A stretch of 64,000 nucleotides of DNA from Delphinapterus leucas. Taxonomy: Eukaryota; Chordata; Mammalia; Artiodactyla; Monodontidae. The stretch lies in assembly GCF_002288925.2 (NCBI RefSeq), contig NW_022098036.1, forward strand, positions 40,954,614 through 41,018,613, read 5' to 3'. A model generated the notes under the pieces. That model was not told the origin of the DNA. It saw only the letters and a list, made by a program, of their open reading frames with translations, and made no database searches. The translations under genes were made by a program, and so were the position numbers. Shown one piece after another: positions 35,060 to 46,966 of this stretch (its first letter is position 1; each line of letters opens with the position of its first letter).

Positions 35060-35330
35060 CATCACACAGCCTCTTGCTTCAAGAATCTTATCACTTGGTA
35101 AGTAATATGAAACAATTATACATGTAACTGCCAGTAGGAAGCATTAAATGTCCGAAGTGATGGATATGAAGAGAACTAAGAAGGAAGGGCCCATGCGAAT
35201 GCTAAAATGCTAATAAGGCCCAGATCTCAGGTGATGGTGATGGGAGTAAATGAACTGAACAGGTTTCAAGTGAATTAAAATAAATAGGAAGCAAGTGAAT
35301 TGAACAGATTTAAGAGAGAACCATGAAGGA
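35060..35330 (-). mobile_element. Possible L2 LINE remnant
   Basis: GAATCTTATCACTTGGTAAG, AATTATACATGTAACTGCC and GATGGTGATGGGAGTAAATG follow the reverse of the L2 3' region with deletions. It is weak. Confidence 0.35.
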
Positions 35331-38300
35331 AATAAACCTGTATCCAAGGGATCTTTCTATTTTTGAGTACATATTAACATTTGAATCTCTTTCCTTAGTG
35401 GTGTGTGGTTAATCTTCCCTTTAAAATAGGTACAATAAACTTTCATCAAAATCTTGGATTTTGTAAATCGTAGAAGACAATAGCAGAATTATATGTCCTG
35501 TGAACAACAAATGTACGCATAATTTTGGAAACAAGAGATTCTCTGAACTGTTAGAAACAAAGGATTTCTTTTTTCTTTCTTTCTTCTCTCTAACTTCCAT
35601 TAAGGTTGTATTTTCTCCTTCAAAGCTATATGAAATATTCTGAATACTAATGTGACAAAGTAAGATGCAATTCCCATATACTGTATTTGCTTATTGATAA
35701 ATACCTAGTCCTTACCTTTAAGGATATTTAGACAATTCAGTTTGTCCTATAGCCTTGGGGTAGTCAGAAAAGTTAGGCACAATATTTGAATGCTTATTCC
35801 TCCTCTTTCACTGTTAGCTATCATTAATCCCTAATGCCTGGAACGGCATAAATTCTTCTACAAAGGAAGCCCACAGGTCGTTCTTATTTGGAGCACTTTT
35901 TTTTTTTTTTTTTACATGCACCACAATATATTCCATTATGTATTACCTCGTCTGAATGCAAGACTGTTTTATATGCAGATTTAAGGTAATGAGCACTCAA
36001 CTTTAAAAAATGGCTCTGGTATCCTGTAGCTTCTCAATAATAAAATACTCTTACATTCCAACAGAGAAGGATGGATTATGGGTTTTTCAATTTGCATCAG
36101 GCATATTAATTGCAGAGTAGGGCTTCCACATAAAATATCAATGTACTGGAACAAACTGTTAATGTAGCAGAATATGAACACTTACATTCATTTCTGGAAC
36201 TTTAAAAGGAATCATCCTTTTTTCTTTCTCTCTTTTCTGTTGTTTCTATACCTCTAGAGATGGTACAGTTTTCTTGTGTTTTTTTTTTTTTTTTTTTCAG
36301 TCAGTTAATGATAACTATGTAACCTCTGTTTCTCCAAAAATCCCTAATTAGATTAAGTGCAGTAGGGCTTTTCTTGTCATTCTGCTGGGGAACAATACAA
36401 CAAGCCATTAGGGAAAAAGTAATTTAGAGGATCTGGAGGAAGGTTATTTTAGAGTTGCTTTTAAGAAACATGATATGGAAGGTCAGCTTTATGTTGTAGT
36501 TGGAAGCAGAGATGCACACTCAACTTTTATTTGCATTACATTATATTTCTCAACTGTGAAGAGACGACCTAAACTTGTAAAACTGTAATTGGAAGTTTTA
36601 TAAGTAATTTTCAGCTGAGGTTTGGCACTGTAACTTTAACTGTAGAGAACTGTGTATTATGATATTTTATTTCAAGGAAGTACTTGAATTATACATGTTC
36701 TTGTAAGCATAAAACCGAATGTCCATTGAAAAATGAACAGAAATATAATAAACAGATGAGCAAAATCCTTGTGTTTTACTTATCTTAATAGGTTTGATAA
36801 CTAATATAAATTAGAGATCGAGATTGATTAGACTAGCATACAGATTTGAATATTTAAAAATACGTTCTCTACATTTTGTAATGTGGATGTCTTCCTATGT
36901 TGAAAAGATAAAGCCTCAGGAAGAGATAAAGCCTGAGATTTAAACACACAGACTACATTTTTTTTCTCCTGAAGCCTGTACATAAGATACAGATTCTAAG
37001 AAACTGATGAATATTCATGGCATGAAATTCTCATCTATTGTATCCTAAATTGTTACTTCTTTCCCACTATATTTTATTCCATATTCTTTTTGATGTTTAA
37101 TGAAATCTGTGATTTTATTATCCCCAAACAATAGTAAAATGGGGACCCACATTTCAAAACCATTTGGAGAAAGACAATATTTGAGTTTACATGCTACAGC
37201 TGTAAGCAAGGAATTATCTCACTAGGAAAGAGAAGAAATACCACCCATATAATCCAATAGGAGACTTGATTCATTTTGTGTCTGGAGCAATCTGTGCAAT
37301 GTTACAAACTGAAATGAATTTCCTTTTCAATCTTCAGGTGAAAAAAATAGTGAGAATGCCCTGCTTTCTCTGTCAATGTAAATTATTTTCTTAACTCTTC
37401 TTAAATCATGTGTGTTTGTATGTGCCTGTGTTTTCTTTTGCAATGGTAACTTTGACCTCCTAATATTATAAGGCTAAGTGTGTCATGGGACAAAAATGAA
37501 GGCAAGGTAGACTTTTCTTAGCAATAAAATACAACCCAATCTATGTAAAAGTAATTTTCATACCTCTTTAAAGAAAAAGCACTGGGCAACATGAATGTTC
37601 CTTTGCTGTAGCATGTTGGCTGAAAAATAAGCATATATATATATGCTCAATGTGGACACCAGGGTAAATCACTGGCATATAAACTCTCCCTGTAACTGTT
37701 GGGTGCTAACATTTTGAGAAATGCTGAAAGTGTGTTATTCTCATTTTATATAACATATAGTAGGTGTATTTTACACTCAAGGAATTTGATTTCTAGTAAG
37801 AAAGCCAAATAAAGTATTGCAATTATTTTATTTATGGGCAATTCTTTCAACCAGACTCCTTTTATTTCCAGATTTTTTTTCTTCTTGTTTGAAATGCTAC
37901 ATAACACAAGATGCTGCCTGTTTCTGTGCCTTTTTATATCGGATACATAGATGGAAAGTAGGTTCAAGTATCTCATTTGAAAATCTTTTAATTCCATCAG
38001 TTGAAAAGATGATATCACCTTTTCAGAATTTGCTTTTCTTGGTAAACATCACTAACAAAAGTGTAATGCTTATGAAGGATACCATAAGTCTTAATTTGAT
38101 ACATAGAGCAATTTGAGTTTTTATGAACTTTTATTATTTAATAAAAATTGCTTTTGGATAATAAAGGATATTTTTAGAGGTAGTGATTAAATGCACCTGC
38201 CCCTCCTTCCAATGCATCTGCCTTCTATGGCCTCAGATTAAAATCAAATGAAAATTAACCTCAGGTTTAAAGTGATGTTAACTGAATTCAGGAATCTTAT

Positions 38301-39589
38301 GATGTCCTTTATTTCTTTGAAGCATCATTTGACAACACAAGTATAATTTCAGCATAGCTGTTGATTTTTAGCTGTAGTTTTTATTTTTTAATTCTTGTGG
38401 GGAAAGGGATTTAATCTCTCAAACTTCGTTGGTAAATTACACTGATGAATGCATTCTGACAGGAAGCTCTACTGAAATGAAAAGGACTCATGTGTAAGGG
38501 TGGGAATAACTATTCTAAGAGCTTTTTCATGGTGCTCGTTGCCAGGGAAACCACTGCTTTGTCTGTACGTGTTTGGAATGGCTGCCTCATTAGAACTCAG
38601 GCTCTCAGACAGTCACTTTCTGATACTGATGAAATGAAAGGGATGAACCTATTTCAGCTGATTAACTCCAAATTAAGAAAAATAACATATTTAAAAGACA
38701 GATTTCTAAAAGCTAAACATGTAGAATTATAAGGAAACTGTAAATGTACTATTGATTAGGCCTTTTCAGCCACTTTGTGAACTGGAAGAATATTTTTTTT
38801 TTTCTCTCCCTTTGCCTATTTACATATCAATAAAAGAGAAAGCAAATGGAATATTATATATTAGTAGCACCAAATAAACACTGGATGTGATAGATCCTGA
38901 TATTTGCATAAATATGCACACATTTCTCTTACTAGCAAGTCATTTTTTCCTTGCAGTGACTGACCTATGCCATGGCTACAATATTATCAGAGCGGACTGA
39001 GTTCACTGACTCAGGGGCATAATAGGTATTAAAAACCTGTGTTAGATACCCACACTGAGGTAGTTTTCATTTTTCTTGGAAGAACCAAAGCAGTGACATA
39101 CTCAGAAATTATATGAGTCAATATTAACAACAAAAAGGGCAATATAACTTATTATTGCTCTAAACTTATTTTTTTTTTAAAGGGAGCAAGCAGGCATGAA
39201 ACAATCTCAAATTCAAGGAAGCTCAGACCAACTCACAATGTAATACTCCTTCCTGCTTTTGCTATGAGACAAATTTCCTTTGGCAATTTGTTGGCATTTA
39301 AAATTTCTGGTTTTGACTCATGACAAAGAGGTGAACCAGCAGGTTTATAAGCTCTTTTCTTTCAAACACAAGTTCTATAAATTGTTTTTTCTGTCATTCA
39401 ATATAAGTATACTCAAGGTACTAGAATCTTTAATATTATTATCTAACAATTTAACTTGAGGGGAAGGAAAAGGTATACAAAATCCAGACAAATTTTACCC
39501 CACGAGATGTTTTTAATTTATGTCAAATAAGTTAGCTTTAACCAAATTGACAATATTTTTTTTTCCCTATAGTACCATTTCAGGAAATG
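35331..39589. other. Long unassigned stretch, mostly free of recognised repeats
   Basis: Apart from poly-T runs (35897-35914, 36279-36298) I recognise no repeat over about 4.2 kb, which is unusual in this window. The segments 36299-36420 and 38490-38680 have more balanced composition, and the second holds an RFX-like X-box. Frames of 66-99 codons (for example 37817-38116) show no domains. It may contain conserved non-coding elements. Confidence 0.4.
38538..38552 (+). promoter_or_regulatory. RFX-like X-box motif (candidate)
   Basis: GTTGCCAGGGAAACC is close to the palindromic X-box GTTGCCATGGCAACC, with two differences. A single motif match in non-coding DNA is weak evidence. Confidence 0.3.
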
Positions 39590-39867
39590 TCAAAATGATA
39601 TTCTAGATTTTGCAAGCCTAGTTTTGATTGGCAATGTCAGAAATTTGGTTTTACACATGTTAAGCTTAAAATGGCTATTAGACATTTAAGAAGAGATGTT
39701 GTTAAGAAATCTTTCACAAAGATAGAATGCACAAGACTTGGTTTTTAATTGAGTGTGGAATGAAAAGAAGGTGGGGATAAATTCAGGGTTTATCATGACT
39801 CCCAGGCCTGGATGAGTAAAAGTTATTAACTTTATAGTTGTTCATTGAGATTGGAACTGTTAGAGCA

Positions 39868-40735
39868 ATGGTTCTCAACCTTGGCTACACATGAGCATCA
39901 CCTGGGAAGTTTTTCAAAATACTAAAGCCTAATATATCCACACCGAAGTAAAATTCAGAGCAAATACAACTACTAGGAATAAAGATGAACATTACATGAT
40001 AAAAGGGTTAATTCACCAACAAGACATAACAATCCTAAGTGTGTTTGCACTTAACAGCATTTCAAAATACATAATACAAAAACTGAAGGAAATGAAAAGA
40101 GAAAGACAAATCCACCATTACGGTTGAAAACTTTAGCACTCCTTTCTGAGTAACAGATTGAACATGTAGACGAAATATAGAAGGACGTAATGCCATCAAC
40201 AAACTAGACCTAATTGACATTTATGGACCACTCCACCCAACAATAATGGAAACACATTATTTTCAAGTTTACATGGCACTTTCACCAAGATATACCATAT
40301 CATGGATCATAAAACAAACTTTAACAAATTGGTACAAGTTGAAATTTTACAACATATGACCTCAGATCAAAATGGAATTAAACTAGAAATCAATAACAAA
40401 AAGATAATTTAAAAATCTTCAAATTCCCAAAATTAAACCACACATTTCTAAATAATCCATGGATCAAAGAGAAAGTCTCAAATTACTACAATTAAAATAT
40501 AAACATATCAAAATTTGTGGGATGCAGCTAAAGAAATGCTCAGACAGAAATTTCAGCATTAAATGCTTATATAAAAACAAAAAACCCAAACAAACAAACC
40601 AAAAAACCCAAAATACTAAAGCCTAAGATCCAACCTCAGAGATCTGTATTCAATTGATAAGGGATGGGGCCTAGAATGGTATTTAAAAATTGCTCCCCTG
40701 GTAATTCTAATGTGCAGCCAGACTTGAGAAACTTT
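39868..40735 (-). mobile_element. MER5-type hAT-Charlie DNA transposon, split by an L1 fragment
   Basis: The left half (about 39868-39932) begins CAATGGTTCTCAACCTTGG and the right half (about 40610-40735) ends CAGCCAGACTTGAGAA, the expected inverted ends of a non-autonomous MER5-like element. CATCACCTGGGAAG and GATGGGGCCTAGAAT are typical interior phrases. Confidence 0.75.
39918..40624 (+). mobile_element. Internal L1 ORF2 endonuclease-region fragment with target-site duplication
   Basis: The insert resembles L1 ORF2: CTAGACCTAATTGACATTTA (LDLIDIY-like), TATCATGGATCATAAAAC, and a TTGTGGGATGCAGCTAAAG stretch. It ends in an A-rich, AAACAAAC-containing tail. AAAATACTAAAGCCT is repeated exactly at 39918-39932 and 40610-40624 as the 15-bp target site. 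Stops break all frames. Confidence 0.85.
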
Positions 40736-40745
40736 ACAGAGCTCA

Positions 40746-40918
40746 TCATGGTGCTGCTCAACAGGCCTGAACATTAGAGGCACCTGAAACATTTTAAAAA
40801 GCCCAATACCCAGGTAGAATCCCAGATTAATTAAATCAGCACCTGTGAAAGCCGGGCCCAGATTTTTAAATTTCTCCAGGTGATACCCATGGGAGTCAGG
40901 GTTGCAAATCATGATACT
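40746..40918 (-). mobile_element. Second MER5-type hAT-Charlie element
   Basis: TGCTCAACAGGCCTGAACAT, AGAGGCACCTGAAAC, TTAATTAAATCAGCACC, and a GGGTTGCAAATCATG end parallel the first copy and the family pattern. Confidence 0.6.
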
Positions 40919-41280
40919 AGAGGAAGAGAAGTTTAGGTGAAGAGCTGGTGTTAGAAAGAAATATTAAATTTGAATGGGAGCTGGGACTCTCAGCCTGAAT
41001 GAAGTAATTAGACACTTGAGTATAAATCAAACTGCAGAGCACAATCTAGATATAAAAAAGTGGATTACGGGAAGATTTTTATAATAATGGAAAACTGAGG
41101 AGAGGGGGGATTCATTAGTGACCTTATAAAGAAATTAGAAAAAGGGGGCCAAGAGCAGAAGCTTGGTAAACACTGGCCTTTAAGAGGAGGGAAGAGGGAA
41201 AAGAACCAGCACTGAAAACTAAGAAAAACAAGAAAGGGATTTGGAAACCTGAGACATTATGAACCCAGGTTATTCCTATT

Positions 41281-41345
41281 CTCTCATCTCTCTCTCCCTC
41301 CCTCTCTCACTTTCTCTCACTCTGTCCCTCTCCCTCCCTCTTCAT
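41281..41345. repeat. (CT)n/(CCCT)n low-complexity run
   Basis: Pyrimidine-rich simple sequence of TCTCTC and CCCTCCCTC units. Confidence 0.9.
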
Positions 41346-41789
41346 TCCTCTCCAGTCTCTCTCATTGGACATTTACTACTCCTTTCTACTCTAAATTTTG
41401 CTTTTATCATGGATAATATCTAGGCTGATAAACATAATTTCAGATTCTTTTAAGTTTATTTTCTCCCACACTTCACACCACAGAACTACTTGGTTTGCAG
41501 TGTCCATAACCCTTCTTGAATATTACTTCATTCCAAACCATTTCAAATTACATTAACCTTTCATCTATTCAAATGATGGTCTATTTCAAGCGGATTTATG
41601 CCAGTATTCTCAATGTTTAAGTCTTTTGTTCTTTGTCATATTTTCCCTGATAATGCCAAGTATTGGCTCTCTCTCAACATTCTTTTCCTCCTGTATCTTG
41701 ATATGAAAATGTCATTGGAGAAAATCACATATTTATGTAGATTATGGTGCTCTGAATCTCACCTAGTCAATATGAACTACTTGAAAGTT
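41346..41789. other. Unassigned stretch
   Basis: A 119-codon frame at 41598-41957 begins here and runs into the L2 region. It has hydrophobic stretches but no recognisable domain. I do not call it a gene. Confidence 0.4.
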
Positions 41790-42640
41790 ATCTTGAGCAG
41801 TTACCTTTCTCCATGTGAGTTATTCCAAATTTTTACCAATGTCTTCAAATCCCTCATATTACTGCCACTCCTACTACAGGAGGTAAATATAATCTTAGCA
41901 GAAATTGTGGCTATCAGTCAAATTCCCTCAATTTCCTGTCCTAATCTCCTTATGTAACAACTAAAAAAGAAAAACAACAGAATTAGAATTGTACTCACTT
42001 TCACATCTTTTTCTCCAGTCACAGAGGATAAGCTGTTCATTTTCTTTTCAGGGATGATTTTTCCACCAGTGATCCTGATCTCTATACTTCCATTTCTTCC
42101 ATAACCTGAATTCTAATCTCAAATATTTTCAACTTCTGTTGACAATATTGCCTATCGTCAAGTCTTTTATTTTCCTCTCTCGTTTCCTCTCCTTCCCTTT
42201 GCAGCCAAGCTCTTGAAAAATACTCCACGCAATGGTTTTTAAACCTGACTAAATATTAGAATCACGTGGGGAACCTTTGGAAGCTATTGGCAACCAATCC
42301 CCTTCCCCAGAAATTCTGACGCAATTTCTCTGGAGTAGAGCACAGGCACTGGCGGTTTTTAAAAACTCCCCATGTGATTCTAATACCTGGCCAGCTTTGA
42401 AAGCCACTGTTTTACTAACTCAGACTACAGTTGCTCATTCCCTACTCCAATCAGTTTCTATTTCTATACTTCTTCTGAAACTGTTCTCTTAAAGGGCACC
42501 AATATCTACTTGATTTCCAAGTCCAGTTAAACATTTTTAGTTTTCACATCAACTTTTCATACTGAGCCTTTGTCAAAATTGACCACCCTACTTTTCTTCA
42601 AAAGTTTTTGCTTTCTATCCTTTGCACTGCTGCAGTGAAA
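41790..42640 (+). mobile_element. L2 LINE ORF2 remnant, split by a MER5A-type element
   Basis: The L2 polymerase region is recognisable in order: CAGTCACAGAGGATAAGCTG, GCAGCCAAGCTCTTGAAAAA, then after the insert CTCTTAAAGGGCACCAATAT, TTAGTTTTCACATCAACTTT and AAATTGACCACCCTACTTTT. All frames are broken. Confidence 0.6.
42231..42413 (-). mobile_element. MER5A-type hAT-Charlie DNA transposon
   Basis: It shows AATGGTTTTTAAACCTGACT, ATTAGAATCACGTGGGGAAC, CCAGAAATTCTGACGCAAT, and CATGTGATTCTAATACCTGG with a GAAAGCCACTGTT end. It sits inside the L2 ORF2 remnant. Confidence 0.75.
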
Positions 42641-43419
42641 TCTTGCTTATTACTTAGCTTTATGCTGATCTAAGTATGGGCCATGTAACAATGAAACCAA
42701 AATGACAGATTTCTTGTGTTTTGTAAACATAAAAACTGTTCTATATGTATGCTTATGTGCTAGTGGAGGATTTCCTTAAAGTGAAGCTTCACTTAAGAAG
42801 ATGGAGTGATTCTTCATCTAGCGAGTTTAGTTATGATAAAATGGTAAGAAGTAATATACACGTTGAAGACAGCATCACAACAGAACTGTAGGAGTCCAAA
42901 TTTAATACACTAGCTTTAAAAAGTCTAGATTATATGACATTTTATTATATAAAATCACTGTCTTAACTTTTTGTTCAAAAATGTTTTGAATACAATAAAA
43001 TATTGATAGAAATATTGACAGTTTTATAAGACATGGATTTGAAGGCAGAGTTTAGAAATAGGAACACTAACTGGGAGATTATTTCATTAATCAAAATGTA
43101 GGAGATAAAGGCCTTGGGTAAAAAACTTGAAAGTAAATGTAGATAAGATGAGACAAATGTGAAAGTGATTAAAGTCATAAGTGGAAGAACTCAATAACAG
43201 ATTAAAATTTACAGTGAAGAATAAAGGGGGAAATATGATTTCAAAATATTTAGCCTGGCAATGGAAAGATTTGTGTAACAAGTGACATTATAAGATATTT
43301 AAAAAACAAACAGTGATTTGGGATGGGAGAAATGATTTCCAGTTAATACCATTTTGAACCTAATGGCTGGCCATTTATGTGAGTCAGTGCCTTGTCAACG
43401 TGGGACTGCAGTAGATGGG
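42641..43419. other. Unassigned AT-rich stretch
   Basis: No gene or repeat recognised. Minus-strand frames of 64-67 codons near 43000-43280 are featureless. Confidence 0.4.
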
Positions 43420-43569
43420 AAATACCAGGACTGGAGATACTATTTTAAGTGTCATCCCTACAGAACTGGACATTCAAATCTTAAGAGTGGATGAGATTTC
43501 CAAATGGGTAATTGTAAACAATAACAGTAAGAGAGCCAGAGAATGTTGAGAAACACCCGCATTAACGGA

Positions 43570-43757
43570 AGATGCAACATGGTGTGATAAGAGAACATAA
43601 CTCCTGAAATCAGACTGTATTGTGTTTGTATTATGGTCTTAGCTCATACTAATTATGTGATCTCAGGTTTTTATCTTACCTAGTCAGCTTCATTTTAGTC
43701 ATCTATAAATTAAGGATAATATTATCTTCCTCACAGGACTGTGGGAGTCTTTGTGCC
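43570..43757 (+). mobile_element. MIR SINE remnant
   Basis: Forward MIR: ACATGGTGTGATAAGAGAAC, AATCAGACTG, TTTAGTCATCTATAAATTAA and GGATAATATTATCTTCCTC in the expected order. Confidence 0.75.
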
Positions 43758-43761
43758 CACA

Positions 43762-43763
<2 letters not shown>

Positions 43764-43794
<31 letters not shown>
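43764..43794. repeat. (TG)n microsatellite
   Basis: About 15 GT units directly after the MIR. Confidence 0.93.
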
Positions 43795-43796
<2 letters not shown>

Positions 43797-43985
43797 AGAC
43801 AGAGAGAGGGAGAGAATATAAATCATTACTCAATGAATATTTCTATTTTATGGTAGATTACAAATATAATTAAATAAAAACAAGTCAAAGTACTGTGAGG
43901 GATTAGAAGGTACAAGAAACATGAAATGTTTTAGAAACCAAGGGAAGAGGGTTTTAAGGACAGTCATGGTCAACAATTTAAAATA

Positions 43986-44799
43986 TCACTAAGAAAAATT
44001 ATTCCTAGAAAAGTACAAATCTCTCCATTATAATGATAATAAAAGCATAGTATGACATCTGCTAACTTACTACTTAAAACTGAAACATAAAGTACCTGTA
44101 TGCATATTATCTTATTCACCTTATTAACGTGTAAAAAGGAGAAGCAATTAAATTCCAGATTTTTAAAGACATTGTTTTTATTTAAAACCCAAATTTTGGT
44201 TGCAAAAGCTATGCATGAATGAAATAAAAAAATAAAATAGTGCCAAATGGTTTGCCAGTAAAAAGAAGGCTTTCTCTGACTACACATACCAGGTTTCTCC
44301 TCAGCAGCAACTGCTCTTGGTTTCTTGTATTAACTTCTCACATTTTTGTGTACCTGTCCGAGCATATTTGAATATGGTCATTATGTTTTTAAGAGGAGAA
44401 TATGTGTGTGCACATACCTTCCTCTTTCTCTCTCTCCCTGTATTACTCCACATTTTGGGGATCATTCCCAAAGACACATATAGATTTTTTTCTTGTCCTT
44501 TTCCTCCTCTCCTCTTCATTCTTCAAATTGCCTAATAGCATGCCAAAATTTATTTAGTTAGCTCCTTATTGATGGACACTTAGGGTCCATCTGTTAAGGC
44601 TCTGTGAAATGTATTGTCTTATAATTAACAGAAAGCTTTCATATGCTAACTGGAACTGTAAGAGAAAATTGCATTTTTTCCCCAGCTGTGCCCACAAGCT
44701 TAAGGCTAAACAGATTCTAGAATTATCGGGCATTTCTGGGTTTTCACCCTGCTGAACTCCAATTCAAAAAGTGAAGGGGAAGAGAGGATAAATTAGGAG
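43986..44799. other. Unassigned stretch
   Basis: A faint L1-like phrase (CTCCTTATTGATGGACACTT, near 44562) suggests an old antisense L1 piece, but I cannot define it. No gene recognised. Confidence 0.4.
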
Positions 44800-44918
44800 T
44801 TTGGGATTAACAAATAGACTCTATTATAAATAAAATAGAAAACCAACAAGGACTTACTGTATAGCACAGGGAACTATACTCAATATTTTGTAATAACCTA
44901 TAAGGGAAAAGAATCTTA

Positions 44919-45018
44919 NNNNNNNNNNNNNNNNNNNNNNNNNNNNNNNNNNNNNNNNNNNNNNNNNNNNNNNNNNNNNNNNNNNNNNNNNNNNNNNNNN
45001 NNNNNNNNNNNNNNNNNN
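44919..45018. other. Assembly gap (100 N)
   Basis: Exactly 100 undetermined bases, a usual placeholder for a gap of unknown size. A pure TA run follows at 45019-45064. The missing DNA is probably more of the same microsatellite. Two frames on the minus strand that cross it are artefacts. Confidence 0.98.

Positions 45019-45064
<46 letters not shown>
45019..45064. repeat. (TA)n microsatellite
   Basis: About 23 TA units bordering the gap. Confidence 0.97.
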
Positions 45065-45065
<1 letters not shown>

Positions 45066-45128
45066 TGAATCACTTTGCTGTACACCTGAAACTAACACAA
45101 CACTGTAAATCAACTATACTTCAATAAA

Positions 45129-46469
45129 GAGAAGCAGACATTGATTGACAATAATTTCATCATATTATATTATAATGTACAAGTTGATAACCTAATTGAA
45201 CATTGATATAATTTTAAAAAAGGAAATCCACAAAAAAGGGAAGGATTTTTGAAGTTAGTACATATTGAAACTTCCAAATTCAGTATAACTACACAGAAAT
45301 TTCATTGTGAGACTTATTAGAATCTTTCTGGAGGGGATGGTTTGGGAAAAATCATGATATATGGGTGACTAAATTACACGTGTGTCTTTGACTTAGCAAG
45401 ACATTTTGATTGACCAAAGGCATGTGTACAATGGATATGCTTATCTATTCTCACAGGAAGGCACACATCCAGCTCAGTGTATTAAAGCAGATGAAGAAAA
45501 CTCCATGAGGTAGGTGGGCTGGTTTGTTTTCTAAGTCCCTGCTCAACAAAAAATAACTTACTTACTTCTGGTTCCAATTTTTAGGGAGCTCAAATATAAG
45601 AAAAAACAATTGCATAATTCTTTGTCTTTTGTGATTTAAGACATACAGAACATAGGATTGGCAGAGAATTATTTGGATGTGTATAATTTATAGATTTGGC
45701 CTCGAAAATATTGATAGTTTATCATAGTTTCATTTTTCCACCTCCAGAAGAATGCATTATTATTATTTTTATGGAAACTTGTGATTACAAATTAGAATTA
45801 AGCTGAATGAAGTTAAAGAGACATCACAGCATCAAATTCTCTGCCAGGGAAGAATTACATTTGCACAAGTAGAAAGTTCTTTGCAATTCTCACTAAGCTA
45901 AAGTGTATTTCTAGTTGTGTCTGTAGATTTTTGTCATTCTGAAAATAGCCACATCCTAGGTCTGCATTTTCCATCTAAAAACAATGTTTATCAGGAGTAA
46001 ATTTCTTCCTGACATTCAATTTCTGAATATTCGCAAGGTGAAACTTGTATTCACCTCTATTCAAATGCGGATTCTCTGAACTGCAATTGTGTGGTTATTT
46101 CATACATTGAACCCCAGACAAAACATATCACATTCAAATGATATATTGTAAAAGGACCCAAAGTGTGTAGGGGGTGTTTCAGTATTGCATAGCACTTATG
46201 TGGACAGATAGATACAAAACATAGAACCATATAACATACGCATAGATAACTGTTTTCCAATAATTAGAAGTGAGATCATGTCTTCACTCGAAAATAATAC
46301 AAAGAACATTTTAAAATCTGTTTTTAAAATTTCATATGTGATCATTTCTACCATTATCTCTGTTTTTTTCAGTAGAACTTATATTAAATCAATGATTTTG
46401 TTTTTTAACAAGGAAAATAGTCTTAAAGATACCAAGGTATTAAATTATCACTATTATTTGTAATATAAG
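45129..46469. other. Unassigned AT-rich stretch
   Basis: No gene or repeat recognised. Confidence 0.4.
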
Positions 46470-46966
46470 CACATTTTAAACAACTTAAATGGATACTAAA
46501 AAAAGAATAGTTAAATGGTGATATATCCATGTTATGGAATACCCTACACACCACTGAAAATAATGACATGTGTCTATATATGTTGACATGAAAGGGGTAT
46601 TTGATATATTGATAAATTGTTTCTTTGAGTGAAAACTATTCTATTTGTATAAATATAATTATACACCTGCAGGGCTGTAGCATTGTGCAACTCTAGCAGG
46701 TAAGTAATTCAGTAGCATCAGTATTATATATGCATCATAGATATACAAATGCACATTGAAGAGAAATTATTAGCACTTTAAAATGTAATTATATTTATGT
46801 AGAAAAAGTTATAGTAGTAAACACTGCAAATTATAAATAGCAGAAGCCCTTAATAGGTAAGATGGTGGAAAGGGTAGAGATGAGGTTACTATTGCTTTTC
46901 ATTTTTGCTTTACACACCTTTGTATTCCTTGCATGTTTCAATTGAATTTGCATTAACAATTTGCAT
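46470..46966 (+). mobile_element. Old L1M 3' region, truncated by a SINE insertion
   Basis: AAAAAAGAATAGTTAAATGG, TGATATATCCATGTTATGGA and the CACCACTGAAAATAATGAC stretch match the end of L1 ORF2/3'UTR. GATGGTGGAAAGGGTAGAG and CCTTTGTATTCCTTGCATG follow as 3'UTR-like DNA. Confidence 0.55.

Larger units (their letters stand above)
39590..41280 (-). mobile_element. L2 LINE remnant interrupted by MER5-type elements and an L1 fragment
   Basis: The left part (about 39590-39860) has TTACACATGTTAAGCTTAAA and GGCTATTAGACATTTAAG. The right part (about 40925-41280) has GGGGGCCAAGAGCAGAAGC and a TTAAGAGGAGGGAAGAGGG stretch. Both follow the reverse complement of the L2 reverse transcriptase region in the right order, separated by later insertions. 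No frame is open. Confidence 0.55.
43420..43985 (-). mobile_element. L2 LINE remnant interrupted by a MIR and a TG microsatellite
   Basis: The left part (43420-43560) has GGACTGGAGATACTATTTTA and GAGTGGATGAGATTTCC. The right part (about 43890-43985) has AAACCAAGGGAAGAGGGTTT and GTCATGGTCAACAATTTA. The order matches the reverse of the L2 reverse transcriptase region. Confidence 0.5.
44800..45128 (+). mobile_element. 5'-truncated L1 3' end containing an assembly gap
   Basis: The left part has GTTTGGGATTAACAAATAG, CTGTATAGCACAGGGAACT and AACCTATAAGGGAAAAGAAT. The right part has CTGAATCACTTTGCTGTACA, AACTAACACAACACTGTAAA and the terminal CTTCAATAAAGA. Family members carry a TA run between the two, which is where the gap falls. 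Confidence 0.88.

Noticed and set aside
41598..41957. 119-codon hydrophobic frame
   Set aside because: Its second half falls in an L2 remnant, and no conserved domain is visible. The length is plausible by chance in AT-rich DNA.
44807..45113. Two minus-strand frames of 92 and 65 codons
   Set aside because: They cross 100 unknown bases and a TA repeat read as Tyr-Ile. They are artefacts of the gap.
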